A stretch of DNA of 64,000 bases. It comes from Syngnathus acus. Its lineage: Eukaryota; Chordata; Actinopteri; Syngnathiformes; Syngnathidae. The DNA is taken from the NCBI RefSeq assembly GCF_901709675.1, contig NC_051098.1, positions 4,974,000 to 5,037,999 of the forward strand. Direction: 5' to 3'. Below, one piece after another: positions 1 to 12,410 of the stretch (its first letter is position 1; each line of letters begins with the position of its first letter). The notes beneath the pieces are model-generated. The model saw only the letters and a list, made by a program, of their open reading frames with translations, did no database searches and was not told where the DNA came from. The position numbers and the translations under genes are program-made.

Positions 1-190
1 GCCTGACAGGTGCAGCCGGTATTCCAGTTATTTGTGCCGCATCCACAGTTGCCACCACAGCGCTTGACCAGCATGCACCGGGGGAAGAAGACGGCGTTGG
101 TAACCCTAAGCTCCTCACGCAGGTTGACAGAGTAGTTGCGAGGGGTGCAGCTGTACCGCTTTACGTCATCGTAAAGGCGATCCAGGTCAA
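1..190 (-). CDS. pdgfd: pdgfd exon 6 (PDGF/VEGF cystine-knot domain, runs off left edge)
   Basis: This exon encodes the start of the growth-factor domain of platelet-derived growth factor D, a secreted ligand that dimerises and signals through PDGF receptor beta after proteolytic removal of the CUB domain. The minus-strand reading begins VDLDRLYDDVKRYSCTPRN, continues with the family signature FFPRCMLVKRCGGNCGCG, and ends NWNTGCTCQ at the window edge. The CGGNCGCG cluster supplies cystine-knot and interchain cysteines. The acceptor is a pyrimidine-rich stretch ending TCTAG directly before position 190. The first two bases complete the codon left open by exon 5 and give the Val of VDLDRL. An apparent upstream extension of the frame to about 250 is excluded because only this acceptor fits the phase. 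NWNTGCTC is one residue longer than NWRSCTC as I recall it from human. The exon and roughly 50-60 C-terminal residues continue outside the window. Confidence 0.93.
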
Positions 191-2382
191 CTAGACAGTG
201 ACGGAGAACATTGTCATGAAATCTGCCGGTCTGTAATCTTTCCATGGTCTTTGGGAATTCATTTTACTATGCATACACTAATGAATGATTGATTGTCAGC
301 CATGTTTCAGAGAAGAGCATTTTTCGCAGCATCATCAGGAGTAATGGAGTAACATCAGGAGTAATACAATGGAACCTTGCTTCATATATTTAATTTGTTC
401 CAACTGAGGTAATGTTTTCCAGTGAAATGATGGAAAAACCAGAAAGCATAGCAAGACAGTATCTTCTTTGAAATAAAGCGGCTCGGGAAACACGCCTAAT
501 GTAAAAGATGGGGATGGAGAACAGCAATCATGGCTAGATTGTCTTCTTAACAAGGGTCAAAGTAAGCTGGGTAATCATCACCCCACTGTCACCCGTAAGC
601 GTGGTGATTACACATATGGACTATTTATAGATTGGCTGATTTAACCGATTGTTGTGCATATCTGTTGGTTGCAAAAGAACCGAAATTGTAGAAAATTGCA
701 TCTTCAGCAAAGAAACAACAAAAACAAACATCAGCCCACAATTGTTGTTGTTGGACTGAGTACTGAACATTTAACATTCATTCTATTGATGAAATATTTG
801 CATTTTGTCTGAAACTTTTTTCAATTCTATGCAGCCTTGCATTTACAGCCCTAAATACTTGACTCTGCATGCTTTAGCTGTAGTCCTATTCAGGGTACAG
901 GCTAAAGAACACTTGAATCAAGGTTTCTTTTAACGAGGCTGATATAACTGAAATCACAATCTTGGCAGGATGTAAGTGCCCAATTGAAATGATGACGAAA
1001 GAAAGCATTTAGTGGATTGAGCAGAGCTCCTGGACTGAATCTCAAACAGATATCTGGCATGAATCATCATTCATCCTTGCAGATGCTATTTGTTTAGAAT
1101 GCATCCTCATTACACCAAATAAATGAAATGATCATGGTACATGTTAATTCGAGCTACTAAAAAACAAGGAGCACAATAAGTTTCGTGCTCATGCGCGCTG
1201 TCACTAATAGGTTTATCAATCAACAAAAAAAAATACAGACACAAGCTTTTTCATTCATACTGATTGACTGGACCTGAAAGCAAATTCTTGGCAATGCAAT
1301 TCTAAATTAGGAGCATACGTAAGAGCAATTCATATCACCTTGCTATTTGTATCCTTAATCCCAAAGGTGTCAGAATATGGTTGATTTAATCGAGGAAATT
1401 AGCCACCGGTGGCTTTCCACAAATCATTTGCAGTCTGGACACCGAGTGGTGAATATCTCCTCCACTGGAAAGTCTCTGAGTCGACAAAATGTCACTGGCG
1501 TTAATTGACTGTCTTTTTTTTTTTTTAAACAGGTTGTAAAAGTAACTAAATATATAGTCACCAAAGCTGTACTCAGCATTTCCGAGATTGTTACGAGAAT
1601 GTGACAGGTGGAAGTTGAGAGTGGTTTAGAATATCACTGCCACTGCAAAGTACACTGAATCAGTGGGCCAATGACCCTACTGTGAATATTCACTCGCATG
1701 AAGTACTAGTCAATAAGGTTATATAGGAGTTTGGTAACTGGGGTAATTTATTTTATTGGTGCTTACATCGTTTAAGCAATATTCAGATAAAAAAGAACCA
1801 CTAATAAAACCAACAATATTTATTGGTTTAGCTAGTTTAGCTTCTAATCTGTCAGTTAACAAACATATGCCTAAACCTGTTGACTTGTATTTTTCGGAGT
1901 GCCAGAGAAAGATTAGAAAGCGTGAGAATAGTTAGCAATTACTTTATATATTATTTTGCTTGTATGTGGCCTAAATTCCAATTGGAATTAAAACTCATTC
2001 AATTGTAATTATGATCTGTCTTCGTGTCTTCAAGGGAACAAAGGAGAATTGAAAACTAATCCATTATTGCTGGCCAAGTGAGGATGTGTGTGACTTAATG
2101 AAAACAAAGCTAAGCTGCTGACTCGAGCACATTTCTGCTTCAGTGCACAAGCTGTATTTCCAATTAGAGTGAGGTGCTATGTCGTATCAACGACCTGCGG
2201 CGACTACACTTCTGAGGGGCTGCAATATGTGTTCCCTACCGTATGGGACAATCAGCAGTTAACAGGACACACTGTACACACGCATTGGTAAAAATTGATT
2301 TGTTGTCTCGCTCAAGCATTTACCGATGTTTATTTGTGATTTGATTTTAAATAAACAGCACATATATAAAAAAAAAACATAC
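191..2382 (-). other. pdgfd: pdgfd intron 5
   Basis: This intron of about 2.2 kb runs from the GTATG donor next to exon 5 to the TCTAG acceptor of exon 6. It is AT-rich, with a poly-T run near 1507-1525. I see no exon or recognisable transposable element in it. Confidence 0.8.
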
Positions 2383-2593
2383 CTTTGTTGTGCCTGCTTG
2401 CCAGATGATAAGCCCTGGATCTATAATGAATATGTGTTTGTGTGTAAATGCTGTCCAGGTCCTGTTTCCAAGTGTCCGGGTTCAGCGATCTCAGAAGCTG
2501 TTCCACAGTGTCAAAGGCAGCGATGGTTCGGTCCAGGTCATCTAATGAGAGCGGTACTTCAGTGACTGCTGCCGGCCCCACAGGACTGCGATC
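2383..2593 (-). CDS. pdgfd: pdgfd exon 5 (linker between CUB and growth-factor domains)
   Basis: This exon encodes the linker joining the CUB domain to the PDGF domain. The minus-strand frame reads DRSPVGPAAVTEVPLSLDD, then IAAFDTVEQLLRSLNPDTW, then YRSRAYHLASRHNK. Human PDGF-D has the closely matching AEFDTVEDLLKYFNPESW, which makes the assignment firm. The acceptor is TTCGTAG before position 2593 in phase 0. The donor is AAAG|GTATG in phase 1, which splices onto exon 6 to restore the VDLDRL motif. The linker carries the activation region where the CUB domain is cleaved off in mammals. The basic RKSK stretch that I recall directly before VDLDRL in human is replaced here by SRHNK, while the upstream RSR arginines remain. 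The exon is 211 nt. Confidence 0.95.
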
Positions 2594-3523
2594 CTACGAA
2601 TCAAATTCAGAATAACGAAATTATTCCCTTCTAGTTATACGCTCGGTCAATGATTGACATTGGGTTAGATGTTCAATGCAACACAAATGACCATGAGAAC
2701 CCAAACATTACACGACAAAAGCAGATATTGCAAGGCATTTGTATTCTACTGTCTTTACATCCATGTGTATGTCAAGAAATATTGATTTGTCTAGTTAACT
2801 GAAATACTTCTCACTAAGTGTGCACACAGTGTCTATAGAAAACATGTTGAGTACTAAAACTGGGGCAAACCGTGCACATGCACATTCTATGTAGGAGTGA
2901 TAACATACTGAACATAACACGCTGATTGTGTCTACGCCCCCACATGGGCGGTTCATGCAGAAAAAGTGCCATCCGCAACATTGCACACTAATTATTATGA
3001 TTTCATACATCGCTGACCACAGATCGCTTACGCAGAGACGTACACAAATTACAGGGATTAAATGTACTTACAAATACATTAGTCTAAGAAAGCATGACAT
3101 TTTACATCTCAAGTCTCATGTAAAATGTATGCAGTGTGGTGTATATGCATGATCAAATGTGTGCATGTAATATGTGGCTGGGCCTTGGTCCATACAAATG
3201 GGCACTATGTCATAACAATTATTAATGTGACCATTAATTATTTCTTTGTGCTTGTAAAAAGTACAATGTGCTAGGGGTGATTGGGTGACAAACTGTACAT
3301 TTTGGGAACTGTGGTTTAAACTAACACAGATTAGATGATAAACTATTATTTATTTACAAATTATAATATTGGAATTAAAATGAAGGCAGTGAGCCTTTTC
3401 AAAGCTACGGAATTAAATTGATGTGTTGCTAACCAGTCCTTTTGCTTTATTACAGTTAGAATTGCCTTCCAATGCAAATGTCTATTCACTTTTCTAGTCT
3501 GGATTTTCTCATGTAGGACTCAC
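2594..3523 (-). other. pdgfd: pdgfd intron 4
   Basis: This 930-bp AT-rich intron has a GTGAGT donor beside exon 4 and a GTAG acceptor beside exon 5. I recognise no repeat or exon within it. Confidence 0.8.
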
Positions 3524-3577
3524 CGACGTGGTGACAACCTCCCAGTTGGTTTGGGATGCAGGCAGAAGGGTGTCAGG
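3524..3577 (-). CDS. pdgfd: pdgfd exon 4 (54-nt mini-exon)
   Basis: This short in-frame exon, too small to stand out as an open reading frame, encodes PDTLLPASQTNWEVVTTS. It aligns with the human stretch containing AAASETNWESVTSS just after the CUB domain. Its acceptor is the strong pyrimidine tract TTTCCTCTAG and its donor is TCG|GTGAGT. Both ends are phase 0, so skipping it would preserve the reading frame and remove 18 residues. The TNWE(V/S)VT core is the diagnostic part. It joins the end of exon 3 (VYYSFL) to the start of exon 5 (DRSPVG). Confidence 0.93.
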
Positions 3578-6315
3578 CTAGAGGAAAGAAATGCAGCAAT
3601 AAGGATTAGTTTATAATTGATTCTCCAAAGTTTCTATTACTAGTACATTTTAATGAGATTCTCTTTACGTTCTATTGCAGGGGCACTGAAACAGAAATCT
3701 TAAATGGGTGAAAATCATTCAATGGGTCAAAGATTCATTAATCAGACAGACCTCATGCGATAATACTGTAATCAAAATATAATGTCCTTTTCACTCATTA
3801 CCACAAGAATATGAGCCAAAAAATGTAATTTTATTTTGATGAGAACTGAAATACATTACTGTATTTACTAAATACTTTATTTAAAAAATGGCTGCAGTGC
3901 TAGTCTTGTGAGATTTTTTTTTTAAGTTCCTGTGATTGCAGACGACGAGTACCAATCAGCTAACACGTGCCATAGTTGACTTACAGCAAGTGTAAAATGA
4001 CTCTCCTGTGACATGTGTAAAACGTGTCAGGCAACAACCAATTCAATCACTTTCAGTCCCTGACACATTAATTCACATTTTCTATGACCTCCATCTCTTG
4101 AAGTCTTTAATAGCATCTCCGGTGCAGATGGGAAAGTTCCTGTTTGACACACCAAAGTCATATTGTGATTGTTTACATCTGCATAAAACTCTGGCATATG
4201 GCTTTTTTATGATTCGTACATGCTTCTCGACCAGCTGTGTAAATGACGTCTGAGGCGTTCTTGTAAGAGTGCGTGCAAGCGAGTTTACAAAACCTGGATC
4301 TCATCTCCTTTTAAGGTGAAATGTATCATGTCATCCACATCTGGGCCACTTTGATCTTTCAAAAAAGTTGGAAATAGGGATCAAACAACACTTATTTTCA
4401 TCTGAAGTCAAGAAATATCACCTGACTCTTGAATAAACAAGCCTCTTTTTTTCAATGTAGCTTAATTGTATAATGTGTGAAACAATATTGGCCACAGAAA
4501 AATACAGCAATATTGTAGGTGGCAATAGGGCACTTCCTTATTTACAGAAGCACTCGAGTAGTGGGGACACCAGGGAGCTGCCCTTTTCAACCTCCATTTG
4601 GTACAATCGGACAGTGAGACAGTTGAGGATTAAGTGCGTCCTAGATGGCCACGAAGGCCCCGAGATTTCACTGTCGACATTTAGCCCACATAACCGGTTA
4701 TCTAGAGGACACTGACAATAGAAAAACACAACACTTAAATGTCTTTCAGCGACTCATTGCCATCTTGTTTTCAATTTAATTGCAAACACAATCTTCAGTG
4801 GGTTTGTCTCTACTCCTGCAAAGTCAACCGCACGCCTCATGTGCACTGAATTTAAAGATAATGAGAGCAGTCGCTAAATTTAGCTAGGAATCAAATTGGC
4901 TGTGTTCACTCCCTCAACGACGCAAACAGTCTGCACGTTGCACTAGACCTAAGCGATTTCTGTGTTGTTCCCTGATACAGCTTATTGTGCGTCTTGACTT
5001 AGTCCATGCTCTATTCTGTATTCTATTCTGTCTCCTCCTATCTTCCTCTTTGAGTGCAGGCATTTAAGTCATTAGCTAACTTGCCGATACCATCTCAGAC
5101 ACCTGTTCTCTCTTTCCAAAGATGCGTCCTCTCTCCTCCTCCTTCCCACTGACTGCCTTGCCATCTCCTCCCTTTTATCAGTTTGACAGCTCTGAAGAGA
5201 ACAAATTAGAGCTGCTAGCCACATAACTTCAGTCCAGCTGAAGAGAACTTCTGTGCGCTATTAGTCAAACACAACCGAGGAATAGCACAAATGGGTGCAA
5301 TTCATCAAGATTTGATGAGCATTTGACAAGGAGTGTGACATCAAAATGAAAGAAGAATGAAAGCAAAAAAAAGTTCCACAAATGCACTATTTCTCTCTGC
5401 AACTTGCATCGTAGCATCCTTTTTCTTTTTTTGTAGATAAGAAGCAGTGTTCAGCCCCATCTGTGACATGAAAGGAAGCCAAGCAATACGTAACTTAAAA
5501 AGACTTTCTGTGTCTCGACTGCAATTTCTCTTCCCCCTTTCACTGCGATTACAGGCTGAGGAACATCAGAAGTCCTCTCTTTCTTCTTAACTTTTCCCAA
5601 CAAAATGACTCAGCTGATTTCCTTATTTGCTCATTTGACAAAGAGAAAATGTTCCTTTTCTACAGCAACTTATCTCCATCAAACCGTCCACCCATCCCTC
5701 TTTTTTTCCCCTGCTTTTTCTTTTCTTGGACACTGACACACGAGCCCAATTGTGTGGTCTACAGTACGAATACCTAGACTTGCTCTCTCCTGTTAATCAC
5801 TGGGCACAGACAGCAAACAACTAGTGTCCAAACCAGAACATGCAAACGTCACCCATGCAGAGATTCCAACACAGAAACTCTTGTACGTAAAATCAGAAAA
5901 TGTAGTTTCTGCAATTATTTATTAGAAACACAGTGAACATGGAGTGGAATGTAAATATGGTTCCTTTGCATGCAATTTACTGTGTGCACCCTTCAACTTT
6001 CTTCCAGCGCAAACTCTCGGAAGGCTTGTTTGTCTGCAGCCCTCCTCAAGCTGACATCTCCCCATTCATGCGTATCAATATTTTGTGTATGGAGCAAAAA
6101 CACAGAAAGAACATTTCATTTATCCTCAGGGGGCCCTAGCGGAGGGTTGTATCACATACAGTGTGAATGTTTTTTCCCTGATTACCCATCACAACAATGT
6201 CTATGTCTCCGCAATAGAAAATTGAAGGAAATAGTATGAAAGACAAGGATCAAGCGAGATGTGACATATAAAAGTAACTCAGGACTTATATGTCAACTGC
6301 GTGTGCGTCTCTCAC
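3578..6315 (-). other. pdgfd: pdgfd intron 3
   Basis: This intron of about 2.7 kb separates the CUB-domain exon from the mini-exon, with donor CTG|GTGAGA and acceptor CTCTAG. It is AT-rich with scattered pyrimidine tracts on the plus strand near 5000-5720. I found no convincing exon or transposon. Confidence 0.75.
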
Positions 6316-6493
6316 CAGAAATGAATAGTAGACTTTGAATCCCGGCTTTGCGACAAAATAATTGTCAGATTTGAAGGTTATTTTGAGGATGTTAGATTTG
6401 GAGTTGAGACTCGGCGGTGCCTTCTGTCCGCACCAGCGACCCCAAATGATAGTGCTGGTCTCTGATTGGTCCTCCACTTCAACAAAGTCATAT
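6316..6493 (-). CDS. pdgfd: pdgfd exon 3 (second half of CUB domain)
   Basis: This exon encodes the second half of the CUB domain that keeps PDGF-D latent. The minus-strand frame reads YDFVEVEDQSETSTIIWGRW, then CGQKAPP, then ITFKSDNYFVAKPGFKVYY, then SFL. It is nearly collinear with human YDFVEVEDISETSTIIRGRW and KSDDYFVAKPGFKIYYS. The Cys of RWCG pairs with the Cys of NVCR from exon 2 in the standard CUB disulfide. The acceptor TTATTCACTGCAG lies directly before 6493. Its first base completes the Arg codon begun in exon 2. The donor CTG|GTGAGA leaves phase 0. The exon is 178 nt with no internal stop. Confidence 0.97.
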
Positions 6494-7129
6494 CTGCAGT
6501 GAATAATAAAGAGGAAGAGGACAACAAAACAAGTTGATGATGATGAAAACATTTAAGACTCTTGGCTGACACGTTGATTTCAGTGATACAGTTGGGTGCT
6601 TTGCTTTTTGTATAACACTCATAAATATCACCAAGTTAAAGAAAATATTTAATTAGAGCCAAGAAATATAAACAAAATGTGGGGATTTTGTGGGGTTCAG
6701 GAGCTTGTACTAAAACATTACTGCGCTTATTAGACTGATTCCTTATGCACATTTTTAAGTAGAAGAATGACTATTGATTCTGCCCAGTTCTTTTGGCACT
6801 CATCGATTTTTTTTGGGTGAAGATGCCCATTTTCTTTATAAGATCAATGACGACCTTTCCTCCATGTTGTGGAGGACATTTGCTGCATTCCACCTTTCAA
6901 TTCCTTCCAAATAATTGGTGGATTCCCTTCTTCATCATCAATCATTGTGTCTGGTTCTGTCTTACTGATATAATAGCCATCGTTTTGACACATCTGCTTT
7001 TAGCTTCAATTCTGTCCTTCGTTTTACGATTTCTGAAGATTCATTCAACCCCCCTTTTGAAGCAATATGGCGCAATAATCCAACCACTCGGCTCTTATCC
7101 ATCTCCTATAAATGTTGCGCTTGTGTTAC
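6494..7129 (-). other. pdgfd: pdgfd intron 2
   Basis: This 636-bp intron splits the CUB domain between its two conserved halves, with donor AG|GTAACA and acceptor CTGCAG. A long plus-strand open frame crosses it into exon 2 but looks like a shadow frame with no recognisable protein. Confidence 0.85.
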
Positions 7130-7340
7130 CTGCACACGTTGTTCTCGGCCTCCTCCAAGCCAAAATGATTGTCAAACTCCAGGTGTATCCGGCTTCCCGC
7201 TGGTGACACCAGAGTCCATGACAAAAGCAGATTGCGTGGATACGAGTTGGGGAAGCGTGGGCTATTGATGACTCCACCTGGCGGTATAACGGTGATGTTG
7301 TCCTCTTTTCGGTATACATCTGTGATGAGACATTTGTTGT
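7130..7340 (-). CDS. pdgfd: pdgfd exon 2 (first half of CUB domain)
   Basis: This exon encodes the N-terminal flank and first half of the CUB domain. The frame reads NKCLITDVYRKEDNITV, then VINSPRFPNSYPRNLLLSW, then IHLEFDNHFGLEEAENNVCR. The blocks SPRFPNSYPRNLLL and FDNxFGLEEAEN are hallmark PDGF-C/D CUB sequence, and the fit to human PDGF-D is closer than to PDGF-C. The acceptor GAGCTAACAG lies directly before 7340 and supplies two bases to finish the Asp codon opened by exon 1. The donor AG|GTAACA leaves phase 2. The exon is 211 nt. A cysteine in NKC, just ahead of the CUB fold, has no counterpart in the human sequence as I recall it. Confidence 0.96.
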
Positions 7341-10300
7341 CTGTTAGCTCATATAAACAAATGAGTGAGTTCTTTTGATTCAAAAATTATATTGTAATAT
7401 ATACAAGTACGGCAATGGCATTGATTATGATAGTGATTTGTTTTTGCACCTCACAAATGAATCCTGCTGTTTTGCCCATGACGTGTTGATTAAAACAAGG
7501 CTGTCAGCCTACGGCTCTCAAATTGATGATATCAAAACAATATTGTTCACCACTGCTATTTTCCACTGATATATTTATGGTAAGTTTATTGCTCTTGGTG
7601 CAGAAAGCACTTTACGTTTTGTTCCCAAACGAGGGGTGAATCTATTTATTATGGCTGTGTAGGCAGATTAATATCCTTAATAAATGAGGAATACCTGGTG
7701 AACACACAAACACACGCACAGTCTGAAGGTCAAGAAACATGCTGAGGCGGGCTGACAGGGCTGTTTTTTTTTCTGACTTGTGTGGATTTTGTGAAGAGGA
7801 AGACGAATGTATAATCAAGGCTGTGCAGTTTGCACCCCAGAATGATTCACTTCTACGCCTTTCTCATTCAGCTCCTGCTTATGAGTTTTATTTTCCTCAC
7901 TATGTTATTTTATTGATCAATTTATTAAGGAGGTCACCACCACAATCTGTTTGTATCATTAAACCTTAAATATGTAGATGCTCTTGCTTTTTACGCGATA
8001 GCAAATGTTGTCTGACTCTGTAGTTCTATTTGCTCATAAAAATGCTTAGTTGTCAGGATCTTTTCCCCTCTACGGTTAGTGAGGGACACATCCGTGTGCG
8101 TGTGCATGTTTGTAAGGTTGTCGGTTAATGTGGTGTCAGGGCACTTTCATTTTCACTCTTGTCTGCTGCACTGCAGGTTACAGTAAACTACTGGCAGGTT
8201 GAAGTAGACATAAATACAGCAGTGAAAACCAAAATGTTTGTCTGTTTGACATGTTCCATGTTTTTCCTTTAATTTTTGGGTGGATGAGAAGGCAAACCCT
8301 TATTTTTTTGTAAAAAAAAAATGGATATCCACAGTTTTGTAGAACATTTTGGGTTCACAATAAAAGAGATATTTTTATTGAAGACACTGATTTTGAGTAT
8401 TCCCAAGCCCTCACAAATAGCTGGCTTCCATTGTATAGTTTGAGTTGTTTTGGGTTGTAATATAAACATTCATCACTAGATGGCAGACATATCATGTGCT
8501 ATACTACAAAATAATAGTAATGTAATAATATAATATTAATATAATATAATATTAAGAGCAATTATGTTGCCCATATCTCGTTTTTTGTAAGATATTTGGT
8601 TAGGGAGTGTGTGGTCCTTTGTGCCGCCCCTAAAGCAAAGATGAAAAATTGTAGCTCCTTCCATCATTAGGTTGCCCATCCCTGGTCTATTTTGATTTCA
8701 AAACTTGCGTTTTGTATTTTTATTTGTACATACTGTTTCCCAAAGCGTTTTATTTTCATGGATGGCAGGATGGAGGTGGGTAGTTTCGCACGAATGAAAC
8801 TTGTCTCTCCCACCTTCATTGCTGGGGTGTGATGTTCTTCATACTGTTGCACTGAGGTCTATTTCTGATCCAAGTGCCAATCACACTCTTACAACAGCTC
8901 TGTCGAAAAAGCACTAAAAATAAGAGCGGTAACATTTATGTGAGCGTGTGTGGAAGTTCAACTTTAGCGTAGAAGTGGGGGTAGGTAGATGGTTTTAAAT
9001 TATTGGGATTGATTTGGATTGAAATTTTCTCAGCAAGTCAGTGGATGATTGTTTGCCCTAGCATTATATGCATTATAGATTACTTGTTTTCCTTGCTGTG
9101 CTCATCCATGTCTTGAATGTTTATTCATCTGTATTTTGTTGTGTTATGTAAAACATGTCCAATTAGCAGCATAGGTGATGCCATCCGCTGCGTGGTACGA
9201 TAGGAGGTTGTGCACAGCGTACATCTGTTCACTGCTCTGCAGTACATACTGTTTGCATGACATTGTGTTTTCTTGCAAAGTCTGGTTGCTGATGCGCAAT
9301 ACTGTGCTTGCACTCGCAGACAATTTCCACCCAGAGAGAAATGAATGTCCAAACCCTTTTTCCGTCTGCCTAAATGATAGCTCAAGGCCTGTGTGCATGC
9401 ATTGATTATCAAGGCCTTTGCTGGCTCCACTGTTTCACCACTCACTCATGAAAAATAATCTTTAAATATTCTCTCTTGCTTCTCAGTCACGCTTTCGAAA
9501 GCACAGAGGCATGAAAGAGAAACGCACACATGGGTCCTTGGGGTGGACACTGCATGCCATACTAAGTGTCATCTTTGGTCACCATTGGCCTCCCACCCAA
9601 CATCTCTTCTTCTGAGATGTTGGGTTCTGTCTCGTTTTACTTATTCTACCAAAATGAATTTTTTTTTAACTGGGATTCTGGAAAAAACACAGTGCATATC
9701 ACATGATTACATTTTCTGCTATTTTCAAATACCACCAAAACGATCATTCTCATCAATCTTTTTCACATACTAATACAACAAATATCAAGACTCTTAGGGC
9801 CTGATTCACTAAGATCCCAAATTGTGGGCATTTGTGTGCATATTCACTATAACATTACACCGCCTCAACCTTTAGCTATGGTAGGGGCATTGTTTTGAAA
9901 CCAACATTGTTATATGATTCAGCTTCCCTTTGTTACATTACACGTTTGTTTGAAATTGAAACTTCAATGATCTACTTTTTTGTTTATTTGTTTTGTTAAT
10001 CGTTGTTGTGCTTGATTTATTTTGCCACTGCATTTTAAATATGATATGTAACAATTACAAATTCTGCACAAAGGTTACATTCATGTTTTGTACATGCAAG
10101 GGATTAAAAAAAGATAAAAGTTTAGATATGCATATATTTTCACAGTTTGAGTCAATATGTCTTATGAAGCATCCAACCCCCAAAATCATGATAATACCAC
10201 TTATCCATTAATCAGGAAGCAGCATAACAATTGACAATTTGTTTTCATAACTTTGTAATTGACCATGCGAAGGTTTATCCTTTCCTGAGTGACAATTACG

Positions 10301-12352
10301 TTATATACATCATAGATTTTCTAGCATAGCAGAAACATCAAACATTTGTTTGAACGAGTGTGTGTGAGCGTGTGTATCAACGTGTGCGTGTGCGCGTGTC
10401 TGTTCCCCTGGAGGCAGACAAAGGGATGTCCTGTGACACAGACAGAATAGGTTAGATAAACAGCAGCGGATCAAAACACTGTTGACTCAGGACACTCGCA
10501 GACAGATTTACTGAAGGCCTTTCCTTTTTTTGCTGGGGCAGATGAGGCAATGACGCCTCAGCAAAAAGGGGAGAAAACTTCAAGGGTATTTTTGTCAAAT
10601 ACAAATCGCTAAAATAAGAATTTGCGGTCACACGGCACAAGAAGGCAAATTTATTCAGTGCCATACTTGTTTTCATGTGATTGTTTTAGATTTGTGGTTA
10701 ATGGTAACGTAAAGATATATTATGCTGTTGTGTGTGCAGATGGCACAGATTTGATTTCCAATCAGCACCACATTCGTCTACCCGGCAACTGCCAAATCTT
10801 TTTCTTTTTTAATTTTATTTCCTCAGCTTTTTGATATGTGTGACAGTGCTCCGGCTAATAATTGTTGTAAATTGTTCTATCAAGTACAGTTTAATAGAGA
10901 CTTGGTCGATATGGTTCTCACAGATCAAATATAAGTCAAAGGTTTGGTAAAAATTAGGAAGATTACGAATGTCAAAGACTACCATTCCCCAGGTATATGC
11001 TGGCTAGTCAATATTTTAAGTAATAGCCCGAGAGGTTATTTGTGGTCAACTTGAACTGCAGCCAAAGGACATATTTTGCAAGCGAGATCAATACAATCTC
11101 ATAAACTGCTGAACTATGCCTTGCTAACTGGCTGACTGCCTCTGAAGGCTTCCCTTGGCACAGTCCAGGAGCAGCATGACAAATGATATAGCGTCTTTTC
11201 ACATCAGATGATGATAAACAAACAAACTGCAGCCTCACGCTGACAGATGGGAACAAAACAGAATGAACACTACAAGATACAAAAACTGAGAAAATCTGAC
11301 CTGGCTGGGGTGAAGGACAATCTGAAACAGGGCGAGTGATTGAGTGATATTAGTCAGGATGGAGGTGTGAAAAGGAAAGAAGAGGTGCTAAGGGTAAGAG
11401 AAAGTTTAAAAACTCATGAGCACGAGAAACGTGTAAGTTGCTGAGTAACAAAATCCACAAACACTCACGAGCTCTCAAACCATTAGATAAGTCACACCAA
11501 AGAACATGTCTAAGACTCATGAATAAGCAATGGTACAATCTGCTTTGTTAGCGCATGTGTGTGTGTCTGTGAAGCTGTGTCACTTCTTGTCGGTTGTTTT
11601 TGTTCACTTCAATGTCAAAAGGGAGAGGAGAGATGTTGCTGAAAAATGACTCTCAATGCATTTAAATGATTCAGGAGCATTTTATCTGCTCCTCATATCT
11701 TCACAAGTGAGTCTCAGTGGTCCCTTGAATAGCATTAGCATCCACTTTGCAGCCTCTTTGGCAAATGTGACCCCCAAAATTGTTGTTGGGTTAATTCTCA
11801 TTGCATCAATTATCTGTGTTAAGGATGCAACGTCAATTTGATTGAATAATGGATATAATTTATTGAAGGTAATTAACAAGCTGAGTAGTATAATCTTGAC
11901 AGGTTGTGTTTTTTTGCTTTTTTTCAAACTGTACAGCTGTTATAACTACTATCAAAATAACGTCATAATGTAAGTCAAATTCCATCTAAAAAACTATCAA
12001 TACTATTTTAAACACAACAAAATATTAACCATGTAGGTCTGAGCATTGTTATATTTGTCATAGCAAACAAGTTTGTACTGTGCATTTCCCCGGCCCGTAC
12101 CTATTGTGCTTTGACGTATTCCTATTTAACACCTTGGCTAAGCTAAGTGAATAATGCAAAGGACTAAAACTTGCAGAGTCAGCACTGTGGATAGGTCTTT
12201 AGAGACACTGTGGCAGAACGATGCGAGCAACCAAATTTCAAACACACATCCGTACTTTGAACATCGCTGATATCAAAAAGTAGTGATGGTCTTTCATTTT
12301 GTTTAGGGTTTACGATTTATTTAGTATGCTGTGTTTTTATTATGTATTGTGA

Positions 12353-12410
12353 GAGACATTTCATTTCCATTGTTGTATTGCAATGACAATGAAGACATCC
12401 AAAATAAATT
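12353..12410 (+). mobile_element. Probable L2-like LINE 3' tail fragment
   Basis: A short stretch contains ATTTCATTTCCATTGT followed by GCAATGACAATGAAGA and an A-rich run. This is the typical form of the 3' terminus of fish L2-type LINEs, where GCAATGACAATAAAG ends the element. No coding remnant is attached, so it would be a severely 5'-truncated copy. The identification rests on memory of the consensus and is tentative. Confidence 0.4.

Noticed and set aside
191-250. Extending pdgfd exon 6 upstream to include RFHDNVLRHCL
   Set aside because: The frame is open, but joining exon 5 (phase 1) to any acceptor there breaks the frame. The TCTAG acceptor at 191-195 fits phase and homology.
6793-7206. 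137-codon plus-strand open frame over pdgfd exon 2 and intron 2
   Set aside because: It runs antisense to a well-supported exon, matches no protein I know and starts at a TTG; it is a shadow frame.
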